Counted from the stretch's first letter, positions 25,301 to 33,350 are shown. The stretch: DNA of 35,171 bases from CAZWRV01 sp964636325 (GCA_964636325.1 CAZWRV010000065.1:1-35171), one strand, 5' to 3'. The notes: generated by a model from the sequence alone, not told the origin. Translations and numbers: made by a program.

Positions 25301-26069
25301 CGAGTCGCTCCCGTCGAACGGCGGCCTTGTCGGACCGCTCAGAGTGGACGGCCACAGCTACCGCGCTCTGCTTTGCGCCCCCCAAGGAACATTCGCGCCC
25401 ACGGCAGCCCTCCCGTTCCCCGAAGGGATCGCACCCGAAAGCGACAGATTCGACTCGCTCGCGAAGGAATGGACCTTCGAAACTGCGCCCATCAAAAAGC
25501 CCCCGGAAAACTTCTACAGGAAAGACAGGCTCGCAGCCCCCAGCAACGGCTGGCTGAGAATATCGGGAAGCCATTCGACACATTCCCTCATCAGGAAAAA
25601 GATCTGCCTGGACAAGGGATCCGTCGAACTGACGATCGCAAGGCAGCCCGCCGAGGGCAACCAGCAGAAAAGAAACGGAATGGAGCCCGGGCTGGCACTC
25701 TACTGGGACAAGGATCACTGGTTCAGGATACGGGTTACCGCCAAGGAGATAGCATGCGACGGCAGGAACGGTTCCACCGGCATAAACGAGTCAGAGCCCG
25801 GAACCAATGCGCTGAACAACGTCAGATTCTCGCTTCAGGGAAACACCCTTGACCTCTGTGCCGAGAAGTCGGCAGGAAGCGGAAAATGGAAGACCATCTG
25901 CTCAGTCACGCCTCCCGAGGACGCGCTTTCCTTCGACCCCGAATTCTGGATACTGATCGGCTGCGGCAAGGACGGCAACAACGATTTCCTCTGCAACAGC
26001 GAGAGCGCTTCAATCCACTGCCTCAACGAAACCTTCTACAAGAACTTGATAATCAGAAAGGAGCCATGA
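22311..26069 (+). CDS. Secreted LamG / GH123-like multidomain glycoside hydrolase
   Basis: A 1252-residue protein starting at GTG 22311 with signal peptide SNFIRIALFALPFAAFAFA. An AAGGA lies 12 bp upstream, a long spacing. Residues about 103-260 resemble a LamG/concanavalin sandwich (GTVSFWIRLENI, WCHVAFGWN, KIYDRLLGDEDL). YEWLGNRIGCSDKVPPPWTPV near 393 is the DUF6067/GH123-type hallmark, shared with 17683-21807. FFFDRPLVFPGCFD (about 673) and GGLYWDFCGPYTTS (about 767) belong to the probable catalytic barrel. Residues about 1046-1250 form another beta-sandwich (LALYWDKDHWFRIRV). It probably attacks a GalNAc-like or related glycan outside the cell; substrate unproven. The next gene overlaps its stop. 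Confidence 0.74.
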   Translation: MRSNFIRIALFALPFAAFAFAIDACAEEKGLIFAVDFEGSEKSAGLMDGDPASDDILEAVTAGGDPKGYGKAFPKDPPFPGDAGRARNIRVVDEGFSGRAISVDEGSVGPIYSLKGNLWPPSGTVSFWIRLENIPAFGRKPSIPLCSLGETNFLLAEAPDYASAGENRQAVQIRKGKQEWMTLFLPKPIEAGKWCHVAFGWNTSRMLLAVNGIPLRWYQSSPSELFSHSPGVCPPSHLVPGGINGAVSAFTLDRIKIYDRLLGDEDLAKESSLAKLPRPDRKPIEKAPPASGGRFATDATYSYPVKKIFFEFDASGLELPGGGKAVLKVNAADSDGKGVGTAEIPLEGKDRAAFFIPPAAAELAPGKYVVRAELMADGKAVMCSETPMEVRKYEWLGNRIGCSDKVPPPWTPVKVQGNTVSCWGRDYRFADNGFPEGVSSLQPEPTHGEEIKELLAAPVEIVVEKAGKRIPLEKKDFNISQAKDCEADVKAVWGNGDLSVIVDGVLEFDGFYKFKAGIRPVKPVAVDTVCLDIAVPDSIARLFYAIGGKANKYAWTGISLEDKADGLLWDSLSASKRHEIANKANLVSYLWLGDDDRGIAMMMDNSRSWQVDPRKATTELVRKDGKTLIRMFLKNLPGDLAEPIDAELSVQATPVRPRPPGGSFRKLEHAFTNRCFFFDRPLVFPGCFDEANNPKGNYGQGIAELRRQGRKWWRYLTLISDRIPLEDPSCSENADIMRSWNSHEYNGERIDFILYWIKQWIDKTGVGGLYWDFCGPYTTSNVLGGLAWEDKDGKVNPSYYGFGRREFMKRTRNLLLETQQPPCMEAHMSTTPTVGYIGLCDIWLDGEHQGFPPENMQEPDMVDRWFNKPGMDILRISSGAQWGATMKFNNYFGGNEPIYALLGQFNYDYGFLKINSDAPSFGIDRDDCIFVPYWDDRKFVELQEGAKDVLAAQWLRPGMMRTLISNMAADPKHLSLKILMDKAGLPKDSAVIDERTGESLPSNGGLVGPLRVDGHSYRALLCAPQGTFAPTAALPFPEGIAPESDRFDSLAKEWTFETAPIKKPPENFYRKDRLAAPSNGWLRISGSHSTHSLIRKKICLDKGSVELTIARQPAEGNQQKRNGMEPGLALYWDKDHWFRIRVTAKEIACDGRNGSTGINESEPGTNALNNVRFSLQGNTLDLCAEKSAGSGKWKTICSVTPPEDALSFDPEFWILIGCGKDGNNDFLCNSESASIHCLNETFYKNLIIRKEP

Positions 26070-26071
26070 CA

Positions 26072-26875
26072 ATGCCATCCTTCACGACGAAAACGCCCGG
26101 AAGGCTTTTCACTTTGATCGAACTCCTGGTCGTCATCGCAATAATTTCCATACTGATGGCTATCCTTCTCCCCGGGCTCAAGGAGGCGAAGCGACAGGCG
26201 CACATCAACGGCTGCAGGAACCATGAAAAGCAGCTCTACTACGGCCTCTCAATGTATGTGATGGATTCCGACGATTATGTCCCGAGACCCCTCGCCAAGG
26301 AGACAAATAGGGACGGCCATCACACCTGGGGGCTGACCGGTTATGGCGATGGCAAAGCTTGTGGCCTAGGACTATTGTTTGCGCATGGGTATATTAACTC
26401 GCCGGCAACCTTCTATTGTCCCGGCTCGCCTAACTTCTACGGATATTACGCAAGATATTTTGCTCCGAGTTACAACTGGATGACCAGCGCTCCAGGCTGG
26501 ATAAACTCCAATTATGCTTATCGCTTTGCCGGCAACTCAAGCAATCCTTTCATCTATCCCTTTCCAAAATTAGATCAATGGAAAGGCCGTGCGATATTAA
26601 GCGATCTGACCACTATACTAAGCGAGCCGCTGCCGAGAGAGGATATAAATCTCATACATAGCTCCGCCACAGGTACCTTCGCCGCCGCAAACCCGCATAT
26701 ATCCGGCTACGGAATGAACACCGCCTACCACGACGGCCACATCGAGTTCGCCAGGGTCAGGGACTGGGTCAACAACCTGTATGGATATGCGTATCCGGCG
26801 CTGAACAACCGCTTTCCGTCATACGACTTCTGGAAAATCGCGGACAAAAGGAACGGAGCCACGACAACTCAATGA
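26072..26875 (+). CDS. Pseudopilin-like protein, mosaic gene
   Basis: A 267-residue protein. ATG at 26072 sits 8 bp after GAAAGGAG; the ATG at 26066 (overlapping the upstream stop as ATGA) is only 2 bp from it. The N-terminus GRLFTLIELLVVIAIISI and ALKEAKRQAHINGC-type helix are nearly those of 16702-17511, with FYCPGSPNFYG and MNTAYHDGHIEFARV in the same places. Leu precedes the cleavage-site Phe. About 26338-26680 uses T/A-ending codons (TTA, TTT, ATA, CAA) far more than both ends, suggesting that the variable middle came from another source by recombination. The metallophosphoesterase start overlaps its stop (ATGA). Confidence 0.84.
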   Translation: MPSFTTKTPGRLFTLIELLVVIAIISILMAILLPGLKEAKRQAHINGCRNHEKQLYYGLSMYVMDSDDYVPRPLAKETNRDGHHTWGLTGYGDGKACGLGLLFAHGYINSPATFYCPGSPNFYGYYARYFAPSYNWMTSAPGWINSNYAYRFAGNSSNPFIYPFPKLDQWKGRAILSDLTTILSEPLPREDINLIHSSATGTFAAANPHISGYGMNTAYHDGHIEFARVRDWVNNLYGYAYPALNNRFPSYDFWKIADKRNGATTTQ

Positions 26876-27612
26876 ACAAAGAAACTCTTAAAATCGCGGT
26901 CCTCGCCGACCTGCACTACGCCCGAGTTCCAAACACCGCAATATCCGCACGCCAGGGGCATCTCGCACAGAAGCTGCTGGCAACGGCCGCCGATCTTGTC
27001 AACGGCGCCGTGAGGCCTGACGTCGTGCTCATGATGGGCGACCTCGTCGACAAGCCGGATCCTCCCGAAGCCCGCGAACTGCTGGCGGAGCTCAAGGCCG
27101 CCGCCGACACATTCAAGGCACCCACAGTCATCATCCCCGGCAACCATGATCCCGCGCCCGGCAAGTTCTACTCAGTCTTCGGCAGGCCTCCGGATCATCT
27201 TGATGTCAAAGGATTCAGGATCATGCCTTTCATCGACAAGGGCGAGCCCGAATGCAATGCGGGCAGGAACAGCGAAGACATCCGGAGGATGGCTGGCGCC
27301 GGCAAGGACTTCCCCGGATTCAAGATAAGCGTCCAGCACGTGCCGCTCTTCCCGCCAGGGACGCACTCATGCCCCTACAACTACGTCAACGCAGATGAAA
27401 TAATCAGGATCATGAAGGAAAGCAAGTTCCTCCTCTCCGTCGGCGGACATTTCCATGAGGGCCTAGACCCACTGGAATCCCAGGGGATGTATTTCACCGC
27501 CGCACCCGCCTTATGCGAGGCCCCTTTCAGATTCATGGAAATCACGATCGGCACGGATTCCGCTCCCCGAGCAAAATACCATGCCCTCAAATATCCCGCC
27601 TCCATAAAATGA
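26872..27612 (+). CDS. Calcineurin-like metallophosphoesterase
   Basis: A 246-residue cytoplasmic protein. All metal-site motifs are present: D13-L-H15 (ADLHYAR), G56-D57 (MMGDLVD), G90-N91-H92-D93 (PGNHDP), H156 (VQHVPLFP) and H193-F-H195 (GGHFHEG). These place it in the calcineurin-like phosphoesterase superfamily, cleaving phosphomonoesters or diesters with a two-metal centre. The start overlaps the pseudopilin stop by four bases (ATGA), so it is translationally coupled to that gene. Its role in a glycan operon is unclear: it might remove phosphate from sugar phosphates or from a substituted polymer product, or process a cyclic nucleotide. No signal peptide is seen. Confidence 0.88.
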   Translation: MNKETLKIAVLADLHYARVPNTAISARQGHLAQKLLATAADLVNGAVRPDVVLMMGDLVDKPDPPEARELLAELKAAADTFKAPTVIIPGNHDPAPGKFYSVFGRPPDHLDVKGFRIMPFIDKGEPECNAGRNSEDIRRMAGAGKDFPGFKISVQHVPLFPPGTHSCPYNYVNADEIIRIMKESKFLLSVGGHFHEGLDPLESQGMYFTAAPALCEAPFRFMEITIGTDSAPRAKYHALKYPASIK

Positions 27613-27727
27613 ACATTTCACGCCGCCATCCCACTGGATTGCGGGTGGATGGATGCTTGTATGGACGGACGCTCCGACATTACAGCGGCTCAGCCGGACG
27701 ATGCGCCGCCAACCCGCAAAATGTAAG

Positions 27728-27862
27728 CGTTAAGCCGGTTCTTAACGAGTATGCAGGCTCACGCCAAGTATGGCGAAGTCGCCGAAGTCGCCAGTGCCGC
27801 TTTCGGCGAAAGCGGCATACTTCGCAAAACCCGTATCAAGCGCTTAAACCAGCTTAACGGTT
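27728..27862. repeat. Nested palindrome cluster, MITE- or REP-like
   Basis: In the 350-bp gap before the 1786-residue gene, several hairpins stack. CGTTAAG/CTTAACG lie at 27728-27747, AAGTATG/CATACTT at 27766-27822, and a perfect 10-bp stem TGCCGCTTTC/GAAAGCGGCA at 27795-27817. The right end CTTAAACCAGCTTAACGG is partly complementary to the left end. Together they resemble a non-autonomous palindromic element. The stretch 27613-27727 shows nothing codable. Confidence 0.5.
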
Positions 27863-27890
27863 ATCGCAAAATCGCCGGAAAATTATTGCC

Positions 27891-27923
27891 ATATATTTTA
27901 ATCTTCAAAATATATAGTATAAT
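27891..27923 (+). promoter_or_regulatory. AT-rich palindrome and -10 box of the 1786-residue protein gene
   Basis: ATATATTTT and AAAATATAT form a perfect inverted repeat (27891-27915) directly before TATAAT (27918-27923). No good -35 is visible. The palindrome position suggests a regulator site or bent DNA. A leader of about 35 bp then leads to AAGGGG and the ATG. Confidence 0.4.
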
Positions 27924-27964
27924 TTCAACGTGCGGATTGGCACATGGCTTCAAGGGGAATTGCA

Positions 27965-30900
27965 ATGCATGAAAATCTTGCCGCTTTTTTGAAGAAGGCG
28001 CTTTTCTGCGCCGTCCTGCTTTCATTCGTGCTGCCGTTGACGGCCGCGGATCCGCCGAATGGCGCCCCATCCGACCCGCTGGCATCTGCGGTATCCGAGG
28101 CGGACATTGATGTCGCGGCCTGTATGGTCTCTGCGGACGGCAAGGCCGTTAAGCTCGACGACGAGATGATGTTCAACGCGCTCGGGCTTAGGGACACTCG
28201 CGCCCACTACCACAACTGGTGCGCCGGCTCGATCGACTACCACGACCTCCAAGGGCACAAATACCACTACAGGATCGCCTTCAAGAAACCTGTTGCTGTC
28301 GGCAGCCTCCTCTACACCACCCAGACGGCGGCGGTCCTCAGGGACGACGCCCAGTATCCCGGCGACCCGGAAAAGCCCGAGCAGTGGATCGTCCTGAAGG
28401 CGCCGCCATACCAGACGCGGACAAAGCTGATAACGTTCGATCCCGGATTCAAGGCCAGGGCCTTCCTCTTCTCAGACAGCCTCAAGAGCGGAAGATCCTT
28501 CCTGTCGCCGGTCCGCCTCTTCGCAAGACGCCTGCGCAACATAACTCCGCTCGCGTCGGCCGCGGCCAGCCGCGAATACAACGCGCCTGAAAGCTTCGGC
28601 GGAAAACTCTTCGCCGCTGCGGACGTCGTCAAGGCGCGCGGCCCTTGGATCAGCGGAGGGAAGAACGCCGAAGGAAATGTCACCACCCCGCCGATCTCCG
28701 ACATCGATCCGGCCTGGCTTGCGCTTTCATGGCCCGAGCAGATCGGCGTCGCGGGAATATGGATGGAGGACAATTTCACGAAGATACGGCTCGATACATA
28801 CCGCGGTCCGGACAACATCAGCCCGCTGCTGGCCACCGAAAAGGAATGGAAGGCCCTGGACGGCGGCAAGGTCCGATCCGTCCTCCGGAACGGACGCTGG
28901 CTTTACTTGCAGGAGCCGCTCAAGGTGCGCGGACTCCGCTTCTACACCGACAAGGTCACCGATCCGCGCGGAAAGGATCTGCAGGCTGAAATCAGCGCCC
29001 TTATTGTCTTCTCGGATCTCGGCGATGCGCCGACCCCGACAGTCGCGGAAGGACCGGCCGAGCCGCCATATAAATTTACGGTCGAGGTGCCCGGTGACGG
29101 GTTGCTTACAGTCGCCTTAAACGACGCCGACGGCATCCGCGTGCGCAACCTGATCGCCCGGCAGGAAGTCAACGCCGGAAAGCTGGAACTCGCATGGGAT
29201 CTGCGGAACGACGCAGGCAAGTATGTCCCGCCCGGCAGCTACCGGTGGCAGGCGATCTGGCATCCGGGCCTGCGCCTGCGCTACGAGTTCTCAGTCTATC
29301 CGAACGTCTCCCAGCTCCATCCGGAAAACACCGCCTGGCTGAACGGCATGTCCGGCCCAGGCGGCTGGCTCGCCGACCACTCCCCGCCATACGGAGCCTG
29401 CAGCGCCGGCGACCGAGTCTACGTCGGTGCGCCCTGTCCCGAGGCTGGCGTCGGTTTCGCCGCTTGCGAACTTTCCGGCAGGAAGCTGTGGGGGATCCAT
29501 TCCTTCGGCCCCTTCAGCGGCGCGCGCCGAATGGCCGCCGACGGCGACCGCGTCTTCGTCGAAAACTTGGGGATCGCGTACGACGACGTCGGAATCGAGC
29601 ATGTCTGGGTCGTCGACTCGAAAAAGCAGGACTTCAAGGATTTCATAAAACGCCGCAGCGACGAGAAGCGCAAGGTCGGCGTCGTCGGCATGGCTGCCGG
29701 AGGGAACCGTCTCTACCTGGCGATCCGCGGCGAGGACCGCTGGCTGGTGAACGCCACAGGCGACGCCGCGGTCGACATCACAAGATGCCTCCCGTCATAC
29801 AAGGAGCCGCGTCCGCCGAAACGGCCGTATGAGATCGTGCCGAACCCGCGCGACGACTTCATCCGCCTGTTCCGCCTCAAAGGCGATCCGCCGGGATATG
29901 CGGAGAACCATGGGTTGACTTATCTCGAATCTACCGCCGGCCCCCAGCGCCGACAGCACATCATGCTCTCATTCAAGAACCCCGTGAACATCGGCAGCTG
30001 CGTCTTCCCCGTCCCGCAGAAGGACTCCCCCTACAAGGTCAGGCTGAGCGCGCTGAAGCCCGACGCGGAATATCCTCCGAAGCCGAACAGGCGCGGCGAC
30101 TGGATCGACTTCGAAAAGCAGGCCGAGCTCCCATGGGACATCGCCGTCGCCCCGCCCAACTGCTCCACAAGGGCGCTGCTCATAACCTTCACGAAGGGAG
30201 AGGAGGACGAGCTTTCCGACATCCTGGACGAGCCGGACAAGGAGGAACCCAAGGACGACGGCAAGGAAGTCAGCATGGAACAGGGCGAAGGGGAAGGCAC
30301 GGGACTGATCGGCGGCGAAAAGGCATGGACCGGCCGCATCGAAGGCCTGAAGATACTCCGCCGCCGCTACGAAAACCTTTACAAGACCGCCAAGGTCTCG
30401 GTAAGCTCGGGCAAGGTGGACGACACCGGCGTATGGATCGCCGAACGCAAGGAGCCGCTCTCCGCCGAAAAGCCCGAATATTTCATGATGGAATGGAAGG
30501 AGCCGCAGCAAATCCGCGGCCTCGCCATCAAGGAGATAGACTGCAAGCTCGCCGAAGTCGACGTCTGGAACGGCGGAGAAGGCAAGCCGGTCGACATGCG
30601 AAACGACGACGGCTGGGAAAAGGTCGGAAGCTACACCCCTCGCCGCCGGATGAACCATCCGGGGTTCGGCGGCCACAACGCCCTGGCCCGCTACATGGAC
30701 GACACCGTTGACTTCGGCAGAGAGATAAAGACCCGCGCCGTCCGCATCCGCGTCATGGAGCAGTGGCTGTCCGAAACTCGCGAGGGAAGCTGCGCCAAGG
30801 ACGTCCTCGGAATCGATCCTGCGCGCTGCCGCCTCTTCGGCGTCGCCCCCGTCAAATACATAGGCGGAGAAGCGCCCTTCGATCCGCTTGTGACCGAACG

Positions 30901-33325
30901 CCTGGAAGTCTGGAAGACCGACGGCCCCGCGCCCGCACTCGAGAAGGAACTGCCGCTACCGCAGGGCGGAGAAATAGCCCTCGCCCCCGACGGCACACTC
31001 TATGCGGTCTCCGGCAAGATCATCGGGAAATACGACTTTGCCTCTTCAAGCGTCCAGCCCCTCGTCAAGGACGTCGTAAAGCCCCTCTCGATGGCTGCGG
31101 ACGCCGACTGCAACCTCTACGTGTTCGACGCCGCTCCGGAACGCCGCAACATCCGCGTCTACGGAAAGGACGGCGCATTACTCCGCTGCATCGGCGAGGA
31201 GGGCGGCTACCAGCCCGGCCCATGGAACCAGAACCGCCTCAACAGCGTCACCGGCCTGGCCGTCGACCGCGAAGGCAAGGTCTGGGCCGCCGACAGCACA
31301 TACTGGCCCAAGCGCGTCAGCGTATGGACACGCGAAGGAAAATTCCTGCGCGAATACCTCGGCCCCACAGAATACGGCGGAGGCGGAATGCTCGACCCCT
31401 GGGACCGCTCCCGCCTCTTCTACGGCCCGCTCGAATTCGCCCTCGACTGGAAGACCGGCACGTCCTCCCTGAAAAGCCTCACCTGGCCTTCCGACGACGG
31501 CTGGGCCGCGGGCGACCACCCGATACATGTCAACGACCGCATATACCTGGCCACCAGGATCCAGCCAGCGGGCAACACGATGCAGGTTGCAATCGTCTAT
31601 CTCTATGACAAGCAGAGACTTAGGCAGGTCGCCGCGATGGGTTACGCCGACAAGTGGAAGCCGCTCCATGAACCCGCGATACGCGCACGCCTCGGCAGCC
31701 GCACGCTGCCGTCGCTCCAGTTCATGTGGCACGACGCAAACGAGGACGGCAAGATCCAGTTCGAGGAGATCGTCTTCGAGGACCGCGTAATTCCGCAGTT
31801 CACCCGCTTCAACAATGACCTTTCGGTCCAGGCCGGCCTGTGGCGCTACTCCGTGAAAAGTTTCCTGCCAGGCGGCGTGCCCGTCTACGAAAAAAAGCTC
31901 ACCAAGCTGCCCACGCCCCTGCCCGGCAACAGCGGCGGATATTACAGGCTCGCCAGCGGCAACTACTACAGCATGGGCCTGGAGCCCGGCTCCCTCGAGA
32001 CTTGGACAAGTCCGGAAGGAAAGCTCCTTTATTCATATCCGAGCCTCGGCGCAAGCGTCGGCCCCAACCGGACCGCACCCCCATATGCCCCCGCACAGGT
32101 CGTCTGCGAATTCGGCGTCATAGGCGACGAGACCGGCACTAAGGGCGACCTTGGCGAGTGCTTCGTCCTCCACAACAACCTCGGACAGTGGAATGTCTGG
32201 ACCGCCGACGGACTTCTCGCCAGCCGCATCTTCCGCGACAACCGCGACCCGAAACGAATCTTCTGGCAGATGCCGCAGCACGAACGCGGCATGAACCTCG
32301 ACGACCTCAGCCAGCTCGAGGAGACCTTCAACGGATGCTTCGTCAGGATGCGCGACGACGGCCGCTGCTACGTCGTCGCCGGAAAGGCCGAGGCGAGCAT
32401 CGTCGAAGTCCAGGGCATGGACGAATTCAAAAGAAGTTCCGGCAAGGCCGAGGTCACTCAGGCAGACCTCAACAAGAGCGAGGAATGGGAGCGCGAAGAC
32501 GCCAAGCGCCGCATCAAGGAGTCCGTCCGCGTCGCCGACATCTACCGCTGCAACCTGCCGATAAAGATCGACGGCAAGCTCGACGAATGGGTCGGCATGC
32601 CTTCATACCCCGTCGGCGACGGCGGCTCCTGCTTCCGCATCGCCTTCGACGACAAGAACCTGTTCCTGGCCGTAGTTGGATGGGGCATCGGCCCCTTCAA
32701 GAACACCGGCAACCGCTGGGATCTCTACTTCAAGAGCGGCGCGGCAGTCGACCTCCAGATCAGCTCCGACGAAAACGCCGACCCCGCCCGCCAGGCCCCC
32801 GCCGCAGGCGACCGGCGGATACTGCTCACGATCGCGGGCGGCGCCCCGCAGGCCGTCCTCTACGACATGATCGTCCCCGGCACCGCCGAGGACAAGCGCT
32901 GGAAGGTCGCTTCGCCCGTCGGACAGACCGTCGTGGACGTGGTCAGAAAAGCCGAAGGCGTCGAGCTCGCATCCGCAGACATCTTCTCCGATCCGGGCCG
33001 CCAGGAAGGCTACCGCGGCTATGGATTCGAGGCGAAAATCCCGCTGGCCGAGCTGGGCCTCAAACCGCGCGACAGCCTCCGCCTCAAGATGGACGTCGGC
33101 ATCCTGCAGGCCGACAACGACGGCGGCGCCACCGTCCGCCGAATCTACTGGGCCAATCCGCTCGCCCAGACCGTCGCCGACATCCCGTCTGAAGCCCGCG
33201 TCCAGCCCGACATGTGGGGATGGATACGCTTCCGCGACAGCACAAAAGGCCCCGCCCTAAGCACCCCCGGCGACCTCGGAAAGGACAGCAAGTCCACCGA
33301 CAGCAATCTGGAACTCGAGGAATAG
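27965..33325 (+). CDS. Giant secreted multidomain protein (sheet repeats, FlgD-like Ig, NHL-like propeller, EF-hand, CBM9-like)
   Basis: A 1786-residue protein. ATG at 27965 is preferred because AAGGGG lies 7 bp upstream; an in-frame ATG at 27944 has no SD. The signal peptide is FLKKALFCAVLLSFVLPLTAA. Two similar discoidin-like segments occur near residues 100-190 and 660-740 (FKKPVAVGSLLY and FKNPVNIGSCVF). Residues about 368-450 resemble a FlgD-type Ig domain (GLLTVALNDADGIRVRNL, GKYVPPGSYRWQ). Residues about 992-1165 look like an NHL-type propeller. DANEDGKIQFEE (near 1255) is a textbook EF-hand calcium loop. Residues 1523-1755 resemble a CBM9-like domain (IKIDGKLDEW). No catalytic domain is recognised. 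It is a probable binding or sensing scaffold for extracellular glycan. Confidence 0.75.
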   Translation: MHENLAAFLKKALFCAVLLSFVLPLTAADPPNGAPSDPLASAVSEADIDVAACMVSADGKAVKLDDEMMFNALGLRDTRAHYHNWCAGSIDYHDLQGHKYHYRIAFKKPVAVGSLLYTTQTAAVLRDDAQYPGDPEKPEQWIVLKAPPYQTRTKLITFDPGFKARAFLFSDSLKSGRSFLSPVRLFARRLRNITPLASAAASREYNAPESFGGKLFAAADVVKARGPWISGGKNAEGNVTTPPISDIDPAWLALSWPEQIGVAGIWMEDNFTKIRLDTYRGPDNISPLLATEKEWKALDGGKVRSVLRNGRWLYLQEPLKVRGLRFYTDKVTDPRGKDLQAEISALIVFSDLGDAPTPTVAEGPAEPPYKFTVEVPGDGLLTVALNDADGIRVRNLIARQEVNAGKLELAWDLRNDAGKYVPPGSYRWQAIWHPGLRLRYEFSVYPNVSQLHPENTAWLNGMSGPGGWLADHSPPYGACSAGDRVYVGAPCPEAGVGFAACELSGRKLWGIHSFGPFSGARRMAADGDRVFVENLGIAYDDVGIEHVWVVDSKKQDFKDFIKRRSDEKRKVGVVGMAAGGNRLYLAIRGEDRWLVNATGDAAVDITRCLPSYKEPRPPKRPYEIVPNPRDDFIRLFRLKGDPPGYAENHGLTYLESTAGPQRRQHIMLSFKNPVNIGSCVFPVPQKDSPYKVRLSALKPDAEYPPKPNRRGDWIDFEKQAELPWDIAVAPPNCSTRALLITFTKGEEDELSDILDEPDKEEPKDDGKEVSMEQGEGEGTGLIGGEKAWTGRIEGLKILRRRYENLYKTAKVSVSSGKVDDTGVWIAERKEPLSAEKPEYFMMEWKEPQQIRGLAIKEIDCKLAEVDVWNGGEGKPVDMRNDDGWEKVGSYTPRRRMNHPGFGGHNALARYMDDTVDFGREIKTRAVRIRVMEQWLSETREGSCAKDVLGIDPARCRLFGVAPVKYIGGEAPFDPLVTERLEVWKTDGPAPALEKELPLPQGGEIALAPDGTLYAVSGKIIGKYDFASSSVQPLVKDVVKPLSMAADADCNLYVFDAAPERRNIRVYGKDGALLRCIGEEGGYQPGPWNQNRLNSVTGLAVDREGKVWAADSTYWPKRVSVWTREGKFLREYLGPTEYGGGGMLDPWDRSRLFYGPLEFALDWKTGTSSLKSLTWPSDDGWAAGDHPIHVNDRIYLATRIQPAGNTMQVAIVYLYDKQRLRQVAAMGYADKWKPLHEPAIRARLGSRTLPSLQFMWHDANEDGKIQFEEIVFEDRVIPQFTRFNNDLSVQAGLWRYSVKSFLPGGVPVYEKKLTKLPTPLPGNSGGYYRLASGNYYSMGLEPGSLETWTSPEGKLLYSYPSLGASVGPNRTAPPYAPAQVVCEFGVIGDETGTKGDLGECFVLHNNLGQWNVWTADGLLASRIFRDNRDPKRIFWQMPQHERGMNLDDLSQLEETFNGCFVRMRDDGRCYVVAGKAEASIVEVQGMDEFKRSSGKAEVTQADLNKSEEWEREDAKRRIKESVRVADIYRCNLPIKIDGKLDEWVGMPSYPVGDGGSCFRIAFDDKNLFLAVVGWGIGPFKNTGNRWDLYFKSGAAVDLQISSDENADPARQAPAAGDRRILLTIAGGAPQAVLYDMIVPGTAEDKRWKVASPVGQTVVDVVRKAEGVELASADIFSDPGRQEGYRGYGFEAKIPLAELGLKPRDSLRLKMDVGILQADNDGGATVRRIYWANPLAQTVADIPSEARVQPDMWGWIRFRDSTKGPALSTPGDLGKDSKSTDSNLELEE

Positions 33326-33350
33326 CCTGGATTATTCACAAATAATATTC

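Noticed and set aside
25886..26071. Upstream-extended start for the pseudopilin at 26072
   Set aside because: The extension overlaps the end of the GH123-like gene in another frame, and the SD fits 26072 or 26066 only.
32158..33192. 344-codon forward ORF in another frame
   Set aside because: Arg/Pro-rich shadow of the 1786-residue protein gene, without a signal or domain.
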